Source: Cymbomonas tetramitiformis (taxonomy: Eukaryota; Chlorophyta; Pyramimonadophyceae; Pyramimonadales; Pyramimonadaceae). From it: a stretch of DNA of 64,000 bases. The notes beneath the pieces are model-generated. The model did not search any database, was not told where the DNA came from, and worked only from the letters and a program-made list of their open reading frames with translations. Shown one piece after another: positions 44,108 to 55,056 of this stretch. The stretch spans positions 30,217 through 94,216 of the forward strand of contig LGRX02026040.1 of NCBI GenBank assembly GCA_001247695.2, given 5' to 3'. The translations under genes were made by a program, and so were the position numbers. Numbering within the stretch: position 1 is the first letter of the stretch; the number at the start of each line of letters is the position of its first letter.

Positions 44108-45475
44108 AGCGGTCCAAGTAGCAGCTATACCGAAGAAGAGTATGGCTGGCACAAATTTCACCAAAGGTAATACCTGGTAAAAGTAATACCGGTATTTTAC
44201 CCGGTATTACTTTTACCCCAAAGTTCATTACCCCAGTGCAGGGTGGTATTACCACATTTTACCAAATTTTCGTACCTTTGGTAATACCAGGTACGAGTAT
44301 TACCGGGTATTGCCCCCGCCATACCATCGATTTTACCCGATTTTATTATGAAAACTCGCACCGATTACCCGATTACTTTACCAAAATGGCCGAAATCTGT
44401 GCCATGAAACTTTTGTAAAATTTCGAAAATTTCGAAATTCGTGCAAGAAAGACAATAGCAAGTTTCGGCGGAACAATGGGCGAGGTCACAATGTGCAATA
44501 CGTGCTCGATTCGATGCAGTTTTGATAGATTAGAGGTTCGTTGACCCCTAATAAGCCGGTGCTCGTTTATATACCAAATAAACGTGGTTTGCTTTATTTG
44601 CTTCAACACGTCGGTGTAGGCATATATATAACGCTAGAATCGGCCAGAGTATCGATACACACAAGGGTCTATATCCATACTGGGGGTATATCCATGGTTT
44701 CGGCAAGCAAGCATATTATATCTATATACGCTCACCTTATCCAACCCAAGGTGAGCTGAGAATAACCCTTTTGGGGGGCCTCGTTTCGGGCCAAAATGAG
44801 CTAAAATGTGAACGTGTGATGAGACTCTGGCATCGGTATGCACTGGCGTGACTATGGCTACTGCCCAAATTCAAAGTCCTCCCACAAGAACTGGTGCGTA
44901 ATGGTGACATTGGTCACGAATTCAACTATTTCAAGCATATACGACAACCACGCGTCATGTTCATGAGTTAAATGAATATATTTTCGTATTTGGACCACCC
45001 ATAGGTGGCCTTAGCTATATTTTTAGATGGCGCGCTTCGAGGGTATGTTTTTGCAAAAGTTACTAGTTTGAGGTCGGAAATAGGTTTTAAAGCGAGAGGG
45101 CGACTTTTCAGATCGGCTCGAGTTTGCAAAAAGCGAACAAGCCAAAGCGCAGTGGCTACAGTGCGGCTACGCGATCGCTGCGTTTCTGTCAGAATTTAAG
45201 CACGCGGTCGACGTGGGCGGTTCAAAGTGCAGATCGTGAGATGAAGCATTGAAGATCAAGGTTCACAACAGTCGTCCCCCATAAGATGCGTGGAGCTTGC
45301 AGGGCAGCACCGGGAGCGAGGACCCGCGAAATCATCTACGAACTAATTCCATAGGGCTGATTTTCGCAAAGGGCGGGATTTCTTTGGTAATGATAAGCAC
45401 CCTCTTAGTACTATCATTTATATATTTGTCGCGATGTTTTAATAGCTGTGTACAAGTATATGTACCTACACATAT
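44108..45475. other. non-coding region with GGTAATACC-type short inverted repeats
   Basis: GGTAAAAGTAATACC (44176-44190) and its complement (44203-44217) form a 15-bp stem. About ten more GGTAATACC/GGTATTACC motifs in both orientations lie within 44165-44340. Nothing else is recognised to 45475. Confidence 0.6.
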
Positions 45476-46380
45476 TTGACCGAATCACCCACCAAGATGA
45501 TAAAGCGATGCCCAATCGCGTTACTACTTGGCATCGGCACCCATGTTTTAAGCACCGATGTAGCATTTGTGGTACCGACGCATCCTCCCAAAGATCGTTA
45601 TGCATTCAATTTGTACCAAAGTGCGATCGAACACCGCGTTCCTACCAGGGATCTGCTTTTCGTGTACTCGAATTTTGCGGATCGTAAAAACAGCGCCAAA
45701 CCGAAAACAGCCCACACGTTGTACACGAATATAACACAAAATGCCACCGACCCATTAAAACTAGGTAACGTACAAGAAATTCGTTGGTATAAGACAATAT
45801 GTGCAAAAGTGCGAAATATGTCGTTTCGGCCGATTCCGAATCCGTGTTCGTAAGATCCATAGATGGCATACTGAGTGCACTGGATCGGTTTTTCCAGAAC
45901 AAACTGATTTATGCGTACTCGCACGGATATCCAGGGGTGTACAATGAATTGGAATTGCGGGAAATACAGGTTGCCGTTCCGAAGCAAGCTTACACCCAAT
46001 TCAGGCACGCTTAAAACGGGGGATATTCTTGGTGGACCACCATTCCCGTGTACAATTGCGCCCATGTCACTCAGTTCTTTGCATGGCTCGAATGGACTGA
46101 ATTGAGAGATCCCAAGTCAAACTTCGATTGTTTTCTCTACCAAGCATATTTACTCACCCAACATCAATTCCGAGTCGTCAGTCTCGACTCGCCAAGTCTG
46201 GAGTGCTACAGCGATAGCACCGAATGTCAATTCAGATGTGTTCAGGCCTTGATACAGTCAGATCCGTTGTGGGTACCGATTGAGGTTAAACATGTTGTAA
46301 AAAAACGGGTAAACAACACAAACGCAACGACGCCGTTTCTTTTGTTTCACACGGACCGCGGAATGCGGCCGTGCCATTAG
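45476..46380 (+). pseudogene. glycosyltransferase-like ORF broken by a frameshift and a stop
   Basis: The first segment (45503-45850) reads IALLLGIGTHVLSTDVAFVV, then PTHPPKDRYAFNLYQSAIEH. The coding signal then moves to another frame near 45800-45850 (KYVVSADSESVFVRSIDGIL). That frame meets an in-frame TAA at 46012-46014 and continues as NGGYSWWTTIPVYNCAHVTQ to 46377. A VPTHPxKxxYAxxLxxS start with a later D-x-E-S-V-F-V motif looks like a GT-A-fold glycosyltransferase with a DxE/DxD metal site, but I cannot name a family. An intron instead of the stop is possible. Confidence 0.45.
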
Positions 46381-46544
46381 AGTTGCGAGCAAGCGGTCCC
46401 GGGCTTTAGAAAGGCGGTCGTTCAACTTTTTTATAACATCATTACTTGTTTCACGTGCAGTCTCCGAACCGCTTTACCTCGATCGCACGGGTCTTTGTAT
46501 TTGTATAACGTGCTCGTATCGTTACAGCACACACCCTACAAATT

Positions 46545-47330
46545 TTGGAAACCCCAGTGCATATGTACCCGACATGTACCCGGGACGTGTACCCAACGTG
46601 GACCCAACGTGTACCCGACGTGTACCAAAACAGTAAAAAACGGGGTTTGGTACATGTCGGGTACACGTGTACTCTGCCTTGTACCCGACGTGTACTTGCT
46701 CGCGGCGCGGCATGCGTACCCGGCATGTGCCCACAAACGGGTACACGACGGGTACATGCGTCTATTTATGTATCTTATGCCGCCTGCGCATGTACCCGGC
46801 ATGTACCCATGGACGGGTACATGTGTACCGCATATGTACTCAGGTTACCGTTGGATGTTACCGTTACTTGGTTGTTACTTGGATGTTACCGTTGGGACAC
46901 CCGGGGTACACTGTAGGTACATATGTACTTAGGCCGGGTACATATGTACTTATTGATAATAACATGACTGGTACGCACGTACCATACATGTACCTACGCA
47001 TCAGGTACATGCCGGGTGCGCATGTACTACGCAGGCCAGGTACATATGTACTTATTGATATTAACATGACTGGTGCATATGCACCCCGCATGTACATTTG
47101 AGTGAGGTACATGCCGGGTACGCATGTACGCAGACCAGGTACATATGTACTTATTGATACTAACATGACTGGTGCATGCGTACCCCATATGCACGTGTAT
47201 ATCGGTGCATTATTAGTACACATGTACCAAGCGTGTACGAGCCTCCCATACATATGTACCCAATATGTACGTACGTATGCATTAGTACGCTATAGGTGCA
47301 TGTGTACTCGAAAAGGTGTACACCGTAGTT
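46545..47330. repeat. GTAC-rich satellite with about 110-bp higher-order units
   Basis: Dozens of GTACCCGACGTGTAC / GTACATGCCGGGTACG palindromic motifs. From 46920 to 47220 there are three copies of a longer unit containing GGTACATATGTACTTATTGA. ORFs on both strands of this tract are repeat translations. Confidence 0.85.
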
Positions 47331-47433
47331 GTTGCGAAAGTTTTAGTATAAGAACATTACAAATCGTGCCAAAAGCGTGGATACCACTTCCACAGAAAGT
47401 ACGGCTACTGACTTCCGTCAGCTCTAAATCGTT

Positions 47434-48074
47434 TCACGCACATGTGAGCTTAAGAGCGACCACGCTTCGCCACGTTCCGTTCCTACTGGCAGTGACAACG
47501 CGACGGGTCGTCGGGACGAATCTGCCCAAGACGCGAGGCACGCCCATCAAGTATTTTTCACACAAGTGTTTCATGTCATTGACATGAATGGTGCTATGGC
47601 GATCGCCGTCGTACACGAGGGCGATCAGCCGGCAGTAGGTCTTCTGTTTGTCCGTCGACAACCCTTTCGCGCACACCCCGGAACAGAGAACGTGCAGCCA
47701 GCTCTGTTTGACGCACACGAAGCGCGTGTCGTAGGTCGTATAGGCTCCTTCGACCCCCGCTTGGATCCTCGCCTTCGCTTCCGAGGCGACCTTCGCTTGA
47801 AGGAGGTCTCTATGCAAGTAGTCCGCGTGGGCGTCGAGGCAAGGCAAGCCGACGAGGTCTTCGATCGTTGCTCGTTCGAGATCGGCATCTCCAAGAAAAT
47901 TGACCAGATTGGCGGTCGTCCGCCAACGCATGTTGGAAGCCTGAAAGTCCTAAGATCGTGCTTTTCCAACTGCTTCACCAGGCCGTCCTCCGTCCAGTCT
48001 TGGAGCTGAACGTCCCAGTCGGTGATGCCACAATGCCAATAGAGTTTGTGGAGCGGGCCCTTCGATGCCTGCAT
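47434..48074 (-). pseudogene. unrecognised protein ORF with a frameshift
   Basis: It starts MQASKGPLHKLYWHCGITDW at 48074. It reads to about 47955 in one frame and then continues in the other (MRWRTTANLVNFLGDADLER... to a stop at 47434), with the coding signal clearly moving at about 47950. The combined length is about 210 residues. I recognise no domain. Acidic and leucine-rich helices, KARIQAGVEGAY and CAKGLSTDKQKTYCRLIALV, can be seen. It may be a broken host gene or an element-borne protein. Confidence 0.4.
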
Positions 48075-48134
48075 GGTTTGCCGAGAAATTACGGTCAGTC
48101 ACATTCTTTTGCTTTAAGTAAGTAAGAGCTTTAA

Positions 48135-48643
48135 GTGACAAAGATGGATAAGTTACATTATTTTCTCAGAAATCACCTGCATGCCAACTCGCATGGATTT
48201 TATGATTTGCTGGTGCGACTTGCCCTTCACGTTCTGGTCGACGCTGTTCTGCTCGTCAGACTCGCCGAAGCTCGGATGCCAGCAGCAGCAGAAATTCCAG
48301 CCCGAATTCAAGAACGTGTAGAACGTGCACCGATTGCCGTGTACACGGGCAAACGTAAGGCGGTGAATCGGGCTGCTAGAAAAGCCGAAGCGTACGTGGC
48401 CAACCCGGTATGGGAGGTTTCGTTCGATCAGATGACCGTAAACAGCTACGCCGTTTGCTTCGGAGAAATGCATGTTTGCATGATGTATGCATGTTGGCCA
48501 TGCATCCACAGGGCCTGCAATGTAATCGCAGGAGTCGAGCATTCGCGAAGAATGAAATTTTTCATGCGTACATACATCGATAATCTACCATGCCGTGCAT
48601 ACATGATGTATAATCGATATCGAACATGTGCATATATGCATAC
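48135..48643. other. region with an unassigned (+) ORF
   Basis: A plus-strand frame is open from 48135 to 48690. It has a lysine/arginine-rich centre (KRKAVNRAARKAEAYVANPV), but the minus strand is also open for 129 codons. No domain is recognised on either strand, so I do not call a gene. Confidence 0.35.
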
Positions 48644-48960
48644 TGTCCCAGGGGTATTCCCAGGAGTAAACTATTATCCTCTATTATCTTGAGGAATCAT
48701 ATCATATATTCAGATGTACTATTTAACATAAACCCAGACAGCAAGAGTTATTATTTTCTGCTGTCCAAGTCTGAGAAACCAACTCTGTTGCCTCTCTTTA
48801 TTCTCTCCTCTGAGCTCACAGATTATTTTCCCCAACTGTTCGCTCAGGCAATGTCACATCCACTCACTAATTTCCCTAATAGTTCGCTACTCTTATTCTC
48901 ATCGAAATCAGACCCCCCGACTATGGGTGTCTCAGCAGGTACGTCGTGCCTCCTGGCACA
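48644..48960 (-). repeat. 3' LTR of the Ty3 chromovirus
   Basis: On the plus strand it begins TGTCCCAGGGGTATTCCC and ends CTCCTGGCACA. On the minus strand it therefore runs TGTGCCAGG...CCTGGGACA, with TG/CA ends and short inverted termini. The minus-strand sequence just upstream is AACGGGGGGAGAGT (48961-48974), a good polypurine tract. No second LTR was found in the window, so the boundary rests on ends and PPT only. Confidence 0.6.
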
Positions 48961-49232
48961 ACTCTCCCCCCGTTAGGAGTGGACTTTCCCCTGAAACCAC
49001 GACTAAAGCATAATCACACATACAATAGCGCACAGGGGTCTCGTGATTCCTCTGCTCATCAGCGTAGCAGAAGGGCTTCACCAAGGATCACGCTGCCAAC
49101 GCTCATCCCGGATTCACCCAACCGCACACAACCGATATCTGAGGCAGGTCTTCAGTCTTCGTCTTCTCCTTCGAAACTCTGCTTGCCGTAGATCGGTTGC
49201 ACTCGGTCCAAGGGTTATGACCGTAACATCGT

Positions 49233-49949
49233 TTACTTTCCTGCGCCTCCAAAAGTCAAGTGCTGGAACAGATGCCGCAGTAGACCCTCTGGAACTGGAT
49301 ACACTGCGTGTGACTTCTGCATCCCCTTCCGATGACCACTCGGTCCCAGTTGTGCAGTATCAGGGTGAACTCCTGTTGCACGTCGATGCGAACAAGGAGT
49401 CGCTGCAGAGCATTGCAGTAAGGGTTCGGGCGGAGGCGAGCTCGTCCATATACACGTAGGTTTCATGTATCGTTCCCCATACATGCAGTAGGTGCAAGTG
49501 AGGGGCGCCGGTAAATGGCTCATTACTGGCCTGAAACGCAGGGCGTCAGGGTAACGGCCCATCGGGTTCTCCACGAACCAGTGTTGAGGACGGAGATACT
49601 CGATGATGTCTAGGGTGAGTTGTACGCACGCGTCCGCTGTGACGAAATCGGGCGGACCTCCAGTGGTGCGGGCCTGACTGTACTGGGTACAAGGGGGGCT
49701 TGCCCATACCACGTCGAAGTACCCTGGGGGATATATATACCTCCAATAATCCCAGCTCTCAATGGCCGTCACGTGAGTCGGCCGCCAAAGCGGGTCAGCG
49801 TCCAGAGTTACCGATCTCGAGGCTGGGAAGCAGCGGGCAAACTCCTTTTCCACGGAGCCTGTTCCACTGAACAATACCAATATCCGTACTGGCCGAGTAT
49901 CAAGTGCAGCGAGGGTAGTGATATATGTGACCTCGCCCTCTCTCGTCAT
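49233..49949 (-). CDS. C5-cytosine DNA methyltransferase of the chromovirus
   Basis: An intact 238-residue ORF from ATG at 49949. Motif I is ILVLFSGTGSVEKEF (residues about 23-37), which binds SAM. Motif IV is WASPPCTQYS with the catalytic Cys. Motif VI is WFVENPMGR. A motif VIII-like region is CMYGERYMKPTCIWTS, and a terminal YPVPEGLL resembles motif X. It is compact like phage enzymes, with a short target-recognition region. It begins 40 bases after the chromodomain ORF stop, so it is a separate third ORF. It could methylate the element's own DNA and affect its silencing; that is inference. All key residues are present, so it may be active. Confidence 0.85.
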   Translation of the reverse strand: MTREGEVTYITTLAALDTRPVRILVLFSGTGSVEKEFARCFPASRSVTLDADPLWRPTHVTAIESWDYWRYIYPPGYFDVVWASPPCTQYSQARTTGGPPDFVTADACVQLTLDIIEYLRPQHWFVENPMGRYPDALRFRPVMSHLPAPLTCTYCMYGERYMKPTCIWTSSPPPEPLLQCSAATPCSHRRATGVHPDTAQLGPSGHRKGMQKSHAVYPVPEGLLRHLFQHLTFGGAGK

Positions 49950-49989
49950 CCCACGTTGTTCCCAAGGAAGGCATTCGTCGGTGGGGTTC

Positions 49990-50412
49990 TCAAATAAACT
50001 CCTCCTCCCAGGGTCTCGCCAGCAGGTAAGCTAAAGAGGCACCTGACGCCACCGCAGCAGAACTGGGTGTATCACGGCGTTGCTCTCGACGACGTAATGC
50101 AGCGTCACGTACCTGGCCCTCCATGGCCAGACGTTCGGTCTCAACGTCCTTAAGCTGCTGCAGAGGTGCTCCACGCTCCAGCTTGTCTCGAGTCCTCCAC
50201 GAATCGTGAGCCTTTGAGTAGCCCGTCCAGCGTACCTTCCATTCCACAATCTCCTTTCCTCGGGAGATGCGAACTCGTCGAGCCAGAATGCGATCCACAT
50301 GGGCCTCGCGCTGTCCATCAACTATCACCGCCTCTGGGATTGCTGGCTGTCGGCGTGACGCGAACGCATCTGCCCCTCCCACGTATGGCTTCAGTCGATG
50401 TTGTGCGAACAC
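49990..50412 (-). CDS. chromodomain of the Pol C-terminus
   Basis: After RLKPYVGGADAF, a usual integrase-tail motif, come VDRILARRVRISRGKEIVEW, KVRWTGYSKAHDSWRTRDKL and a charged helix. This fits the chromodomain pattern (E/D-x-IL-x-x-R...xYxVKWxGY...xWxxxxxL). It is in a different frame from the upstream integrase ORF with a 22-base overlap near 50400. The integrase end (YMMCSHNID) and the chromodomain start (FAQHRLKPYV) are evidently one broken protein with a 1-nt indel. Confidence 0.8.
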   Translation of the reverse strand: MFAQHRLKPYVGGADAFASRRQPAIPEAVIVDGQREAHVDRILARRVRISRGKEIVEWKVRWTGYSKAHDSWRTRDKLERGAPLQQLKDVETERLAMEGQVRDAALRRREQRRDTPSSAAVASGASLAYLLARPWEEEFI

Positions 50413-51713
50413 ATCATGTATACGCCAGCGTGGGGGAGCTGCAGTCGATAAGCCACCGGAGCACCTCGGTCTGCCTCCGGAAGACCCGCCTGCATGTCAC
50501 TGTAGAACCGCTCCGTCACCGCCAACGGCCCATGCCAGCGCTTGCTGAGCTTCCTGCAAGGGGACCTGTCCATGAGCTTCTCCGTGAGGTGCTTGGCCTC
50601 TACCCAGACGAGGTCCCCCACCGCATACTCCCGCTGCCCATGGCGCTGATCGAAGAGATCCCGCTGCCGCTGCTGTGCCAACTCCAGTCTACCCCGCGCG
50701 TCCCGCAGCTGCGACGAAAAACGAAACGCCCATTCATGTGCAGTCCCCACCACTCCTTTGCGTCGCCCATCGGTAGACTGGGCAGCTCCTAGAAACATGT
50801 CAAGCTGTGACATGGGTGACACACCATAGCACAACTCGAAGGGGGTGAAACCGGTTACGTCACTGCGCGAGTCGTTGATAGCAAACTCGACGTTGGTGGC
50901 GTACAGGTCCCAGTCCTCCGGATTATCATCGACGAAGGAGCGAAGCATATCCTCCACGACCCGGTTGGTGTGCTCCGCTTGACCATCAGATCGGGGGTTG
51001 TAAGGGGTGGTCATCGCCACCTTGACCCCCATCAACCGCATCAGCTCTTTCCAGAACGCGTCTTGGAAGCGTGGGTCCCGGTCGCTGACAATTTTCATAG
51101 GCGCGCCATGCTGCCTCCACACGGTGTCGAAGTAGATGCGAGCAATAGTGGCTGCCGAGCTGTCCCCGAAGTTAATGGGGACCACGTGGACCATCTTCGA
51201 GAGCTTACAGGTGAAGGCGACGAACGCGTCGTTCCCTTGCTCGGTCAAAGGTAGACCGGTGACAAAGTCCACACCCACGTCCTGCCAGTTCCGCGACGGG
51301 ATCGAATGCGGGTTAAGCAGTCCATCAGGGCATGACGATCGGGGTTTCACAGCCTGGCACGTGGGGCAGGACGCCACCCAAGCCCCCACATCATCCGAGG
51401 CGTTCTTCCACCAGAATCGACGATGAACCCTTTCAAGTGTCTTGTCGCGCCCTGTGTGACCCGCTGCCAGGGAGTCGTGGGCTTCGCGGAACACAATCTC
51501 CCGGAGGGGCGAGTCCTCACCCAGGACCAGCTGGTAGTGCCCCGCAGCTACCCGCCACAGCACTTCGCCAACAATGCGGAAGTGCTTCGTGCTGTGATGG
51601 GGAGCTGACTGTACTTGCTCCCGCAGAGTACGAAGGGGCCCGTCTCGGCTGTACTCGTCTCGCAGGGCCTCAAGGAAATCTCCTCCAGAAACTGTGCCCT
51701 GCGCGTCCCGCAT
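50391..51713 (-). CDS. Ty3/gypsy integrase
   Basis: 440 codons. The N-terminal HHCC zinc finger reads HDSLAAGHTGRDKTL...CPTCQAVKPR. The DDE core has D in VDFVTGLP, D in SDRDPRFQDAFW and E in SDGQAEHTNRVVEDML, with normal spacing. The GKY-like tail reads RDLFDQRHGQREYAVGDLVW...LSKRWHGPLAVTERF. It inserts element cDNA into the host genome. The ORF is open upstream to about 51,725, where the CACTA-type insertion begins, and loses frame at about 50,415 before the chromodomain. Confidence 0.9.
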   Translation of the reverse strand: MRDAQGTVSGGDFLEALRDEYSRDGPLRTLREQVQSAPHHSTKHFRIVGEVLWRVAAGHYQLVLGEDSPLREIVFREAHDSLAAGHTGRDKTLERVHRRFWWKNASDDVGAWVASCPTCQAVKPRSSCPDGLLNPHSIPSRNWQDVGVDFVTGLPLTEQGNDAFVAFTCKLSKMVHVVPINFGDSSAATIARIYFDTVWRQHGAPMKIVSDRDPRFQDAFWKELMRLMGVKVAMTTPYNPRSDGQAEHTNRVVEDMLRSFVDDNPEDWDLYATNVEFAINDSRSDVTGFTPFELCYGVSPMSQLDMFLGAAQSTDGRRKGVVGTAHEWAFRFSSQLRDARGRLELAQQRQRDLFDQRHGQREYAVGDLVWVEAKHLTEKLMDRSPCRKLSKRWHGPLAVTERFYSDMQAGLPEADRGAPVAYRLQLPHAGVYMMCSHNID

Positions 51714-53059
51714 CTTTGACGCCTTGCACTCAGAGGAAAAAACGTGACTAATCTGTACCTAATTCGGACTTTTTAGGTACCTGCATATCACAGTTTAAGT
51801 ATCTATTTGACACCAGTTAGACACAGTTTAAGTATCTATTAGACACAGTTTAAGTATCTATTATACACAGTTTAGGTATGATTTAGACACAGTTTAGGCG
51901 TATGATTTAGACACAGTTTAGGTATGATTTAGACACAGTTTAAGTATCTATTAGATACAGTTTAGACATCTGTTAATAACCGGTTTAGTACCCGCTAGGT
52001 GCTTATTAGGCATTGTTTAGGTTCCTTCTAATCACCGTATGTTTTATTCGCGCAGTGCATTCGCGCCACGAGATATCATTGCTTGCTATTCGATGCATTA
52101 TATCATATATCACCTATTGGATATTCAATGTGCTAGGTTGTATTCAGTACACTTACGAGTTGGTGAGGTTTATTTTTGACTCACGCGTAACCGTTGAGAA
52201 ACAAATACTGTTACATGTAACCGTTGAGAAACGAACACTAAATTACACATAATTATACTATACGTAACCGTTGGGAAATAAATACTACTAACCGTTGAGA
52301 AACCACTACTATTAACCAACAATTTATTTACTTGGTATGTTCGGATCAATCTTTGACCAGTCAACGTTTTGTCAACTGATATTAACGTTGCGCCCACGCA
52401 ATAACTCTTAGAGCTGATAATTCATACTGCATGCTTTCCTAGCCGTGTTATTATTGCATGCAGCAAACAAAATGAAGTTTCAGATGCAGTGATACATTAC
52501 TGTATGCCATGCGAGCATGCACTGCGTGGCGGTAGCTAAGCACACGAAACAGAACAACGCATAATTATGCATGCAGCTCAGCAAATAAAGTAAACACGCT
52601 TATTACAACATAAATTTTGATACTTACTATGTGTAAGATTCTACAGCACTGTTCTACTCGAGAAGTTCTTTAGAATTTCTACTAAGACTATACCACTAGC
52701 CACTTGAACAAAGTCGTCAGCCAGCGCAACTAGCGAAAGGCGGTCTCAGCGTCATCGACAGGCGGACCGTGTCGACATGCCAGCAGCAGTTCCCAGTTCC
52801 AGCGAAATCTGCGGTTGCACAAAACGCCAGGCCTAGTTAGCACAAAAATAATAGAAATAACGGAAACAGAGGTTACAATAAATGCAGCACAGCGAGCATG
52901 TCACACAAGCAAGTCATATCAGCAAGCTCACCTGCGCATTTGCCCAGTGATGTTCTTGATGCTATCTTGATGCTACCCGCCCCATGCGCGCTGCCACTCA
53001 GATATTACGGTGTTAGCATTCAAAACAAATATACAACACAGACAACTGAAATTCTCAGC

Positions 53060-53138
53060 GGAGTGAGTTGGCTTCGAACCAACAACTCCCAGCCCGATGG
53101 GCTGGAGAGACGCACATACTAATGTGTCTACCACCCCC
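53060..53138 (-). other. tRNA-like module, left arm copy
   Basis: Minus strand: acceptor GGGGTGG pairs with TCACTCC (two G-U). It has a D-stem-like AGAC/GTCT with an oversized loop, an anticodon-arm-like CCAGC-CCATCGG-GCTGG and a T-arm GTTGG-TTCGAAG-CCAAC. The C at position 33 and the long D-loop make it a poor tRNA candidate. It is mirrored at 53836-53906. Confidence 0.45.
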
Positions 53139-53835
53139 TTCTACGCAATGAACACCAGGCATGCGTGCGCGCGAATGCCAGTAAGCACAGCAAAGCTAAC
53201 ACCCATAAACACCACTCAAACCTGGTAAACAACAAAATACGAGCCGCTCGTGGAAAACACAATCACAAACATGAAAGCCTACAAAAACAAATACAAGCAG
53301 ACCAGTGCACGGTACTGCTTTGCAGCGGTTGGCGGCCCGAGCTGAACGGCGTTTATGATTGAAGTTAAACGTTCTATCTAATTCTATCTTCCCTGTACCC
53401 ATGAACAGCTACAGGTCAACAGGCCGCGGACGATCATGGTAGTATCATATCTCGATTCGATATATTCAACATCGTCGATTACTGGTGCGTGTGCTGTCAG
53501 ATCGAAATAAATGCCGATCGAATCAAAATGGGTTGGCAGCCTGGCACAAATATCGATCCAGATATCATTCGAACGACATCGTCCGCCATGAAGAACCGCG
53601 CTGACCGCTGTAGCTGTTCACGTGTAGACAAAAGATAGAAGCAACGATTAGCCGCACAAACGTTGTCCAGCCCACGCCGTCAACCGCTGCAAAGCAGTAT
53701 AGAGCACTGGTTTGGTTGTATTTCCTTTGAGCTTTCCTTTTTGTCATTATTATATTTTGCACGAGTAGCATGTACAGTACTTTGTTGTTTACTAGCATAC
53801 GTGCGCATACAGACCTGGTGTTCATTGCCTAGAAG

Positions 53836-53906
53836 GGGGTGGTCGATTTGTGCGTCTCACCAGCCCATCGGGCTGGGCGTTGTTGGTTCGAAGCCAACTC
53901 ACCCCG
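53836..53906 (+). other. tRNA-like module, right arm copy
   Basis: GGGGTGG at 53836-53842 pairs with TCACCCC at 53899-53905 (one G-U). The same anticodon-arm-like hairpin and a perfect T-arm are present, but the D-region is shortened to about 15 nt. It is part of the transposon's inverted repeat, so it most likely moves with the element. Confidence 0.5.
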
Positions 53907-55056
53907 CTGAGATTTTCAGTTTTCTGTGATGTGTATTTGTTTTGAATGCTAACACTGTGATATTTGAGTGGCAGCGCGCATAGGGCGGGGAGCATCAAGA
54001 ATATCACTGGGAAAATGCGCAGGTGAGCTTGTTGATATATACGACTTGTTTGTACATGTTCGCTCTGCTGCGTGTATTGTAATTATTGTAATAAGCTCTG
54101 TTTCCGTTATTTATAGTATTTTTGTGCTAACAAGGCCTGGCTTTTGTTTTGTGCAACCGCAGATTTCGCTGGAATTGGTAACCGACTGCTGATGGAATGT
54201 CGATACGGTCCACCTGTCGATGACGCTGGGACCGCCTTTAGCTAGTTGCGCTGCTAGACGATTTTGTTAAACTGACTTGTGGTACAAGCACAGTAGAAGA
54301 TCTGTAGATCTACTCGAGTAGAATAGCTTTGTAGAATCCGAGAACGTAAACTACTATAGACTGTAAGTGTCAAATTTTATGTTGTAATAAACGTGTTTAC
54401 TTTCCTGAGATGCATTCATATGCTTTGTGCTGTTTCGAATGCCTAGTCACCCACCCAGTGCATTGTTTGCTCTGTGCATGTGCAGTTTATGTTGTGCTGT
54501 TAGACACATAGTTTCACAATTTCGAGTAGTTCTTGCATGGACGCAACGGTAACAATTCGTGCCAACTTATTTAATACGTTGACTCAAATACTAAAGTGAG
54601 AGTCAAATACTACTTGCAAGCATAACGATACAATATTATATTGACTTCAACGGTTAGTAGTATTGGTTTCTGAATTGGGTCACGTAAGGCAATATTATTT
54701 TCTCAACGGCAATATTATTTTCTCAACGGTTAGCTGTACTCATTTCTCAACGGTTATTATCAGCATATATACGCGCGAATAAAACATACGGTGATTAGAA
54801 GGAACCTAAACAATGCCTAATAAGCACCTAGCGGGTACTAAAACGGTTATTAACAGATGTCTAAACTGTATCTAATAGATACTTAAACTGTGTCTAAATC
54901 ATACCTAAACTGTGTCTAAATCATACCTAAACTGTGTCTAATAGATACTTAAACTGTGTCTAAATGGTGTCAAATAGATACTTAAACTGTGATATGCAGG
55001 TACCTAAAAAGTCCGAATTAGGTACAGATTAGTCACGTTTTTTCCTCTGAGTGTTG

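Larger units (their letters stand above)
51727..55053. mobile_element. 3.3-kb foldback non-autonomous CACTA-type transposon
   Basis: Termini are perfect inverted repeats beginning CACTCAGAGGAAAAAACGTG. A 3-bp TSD, TTG, occurs at 51724-51726 and 55054-55056. CAC... ends and a 3-bp TSD are diagnostic for the CACTA/CMC group. Nearly the whole element is an inverted repeat, with arms of about 1.4-1.6 kb around a unique centre of about 300 bp (53,350-53,650). Both arms contain subterminal arrays of ACAGTTTAAGTATCTATT (51780-52020 and 54850-55000) and TAACCGTTGAGAAA motifs. No transposase ORF is present. It interrupts the chromovirus between the DAM-like and integrase regions. Confidence 0.9.
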
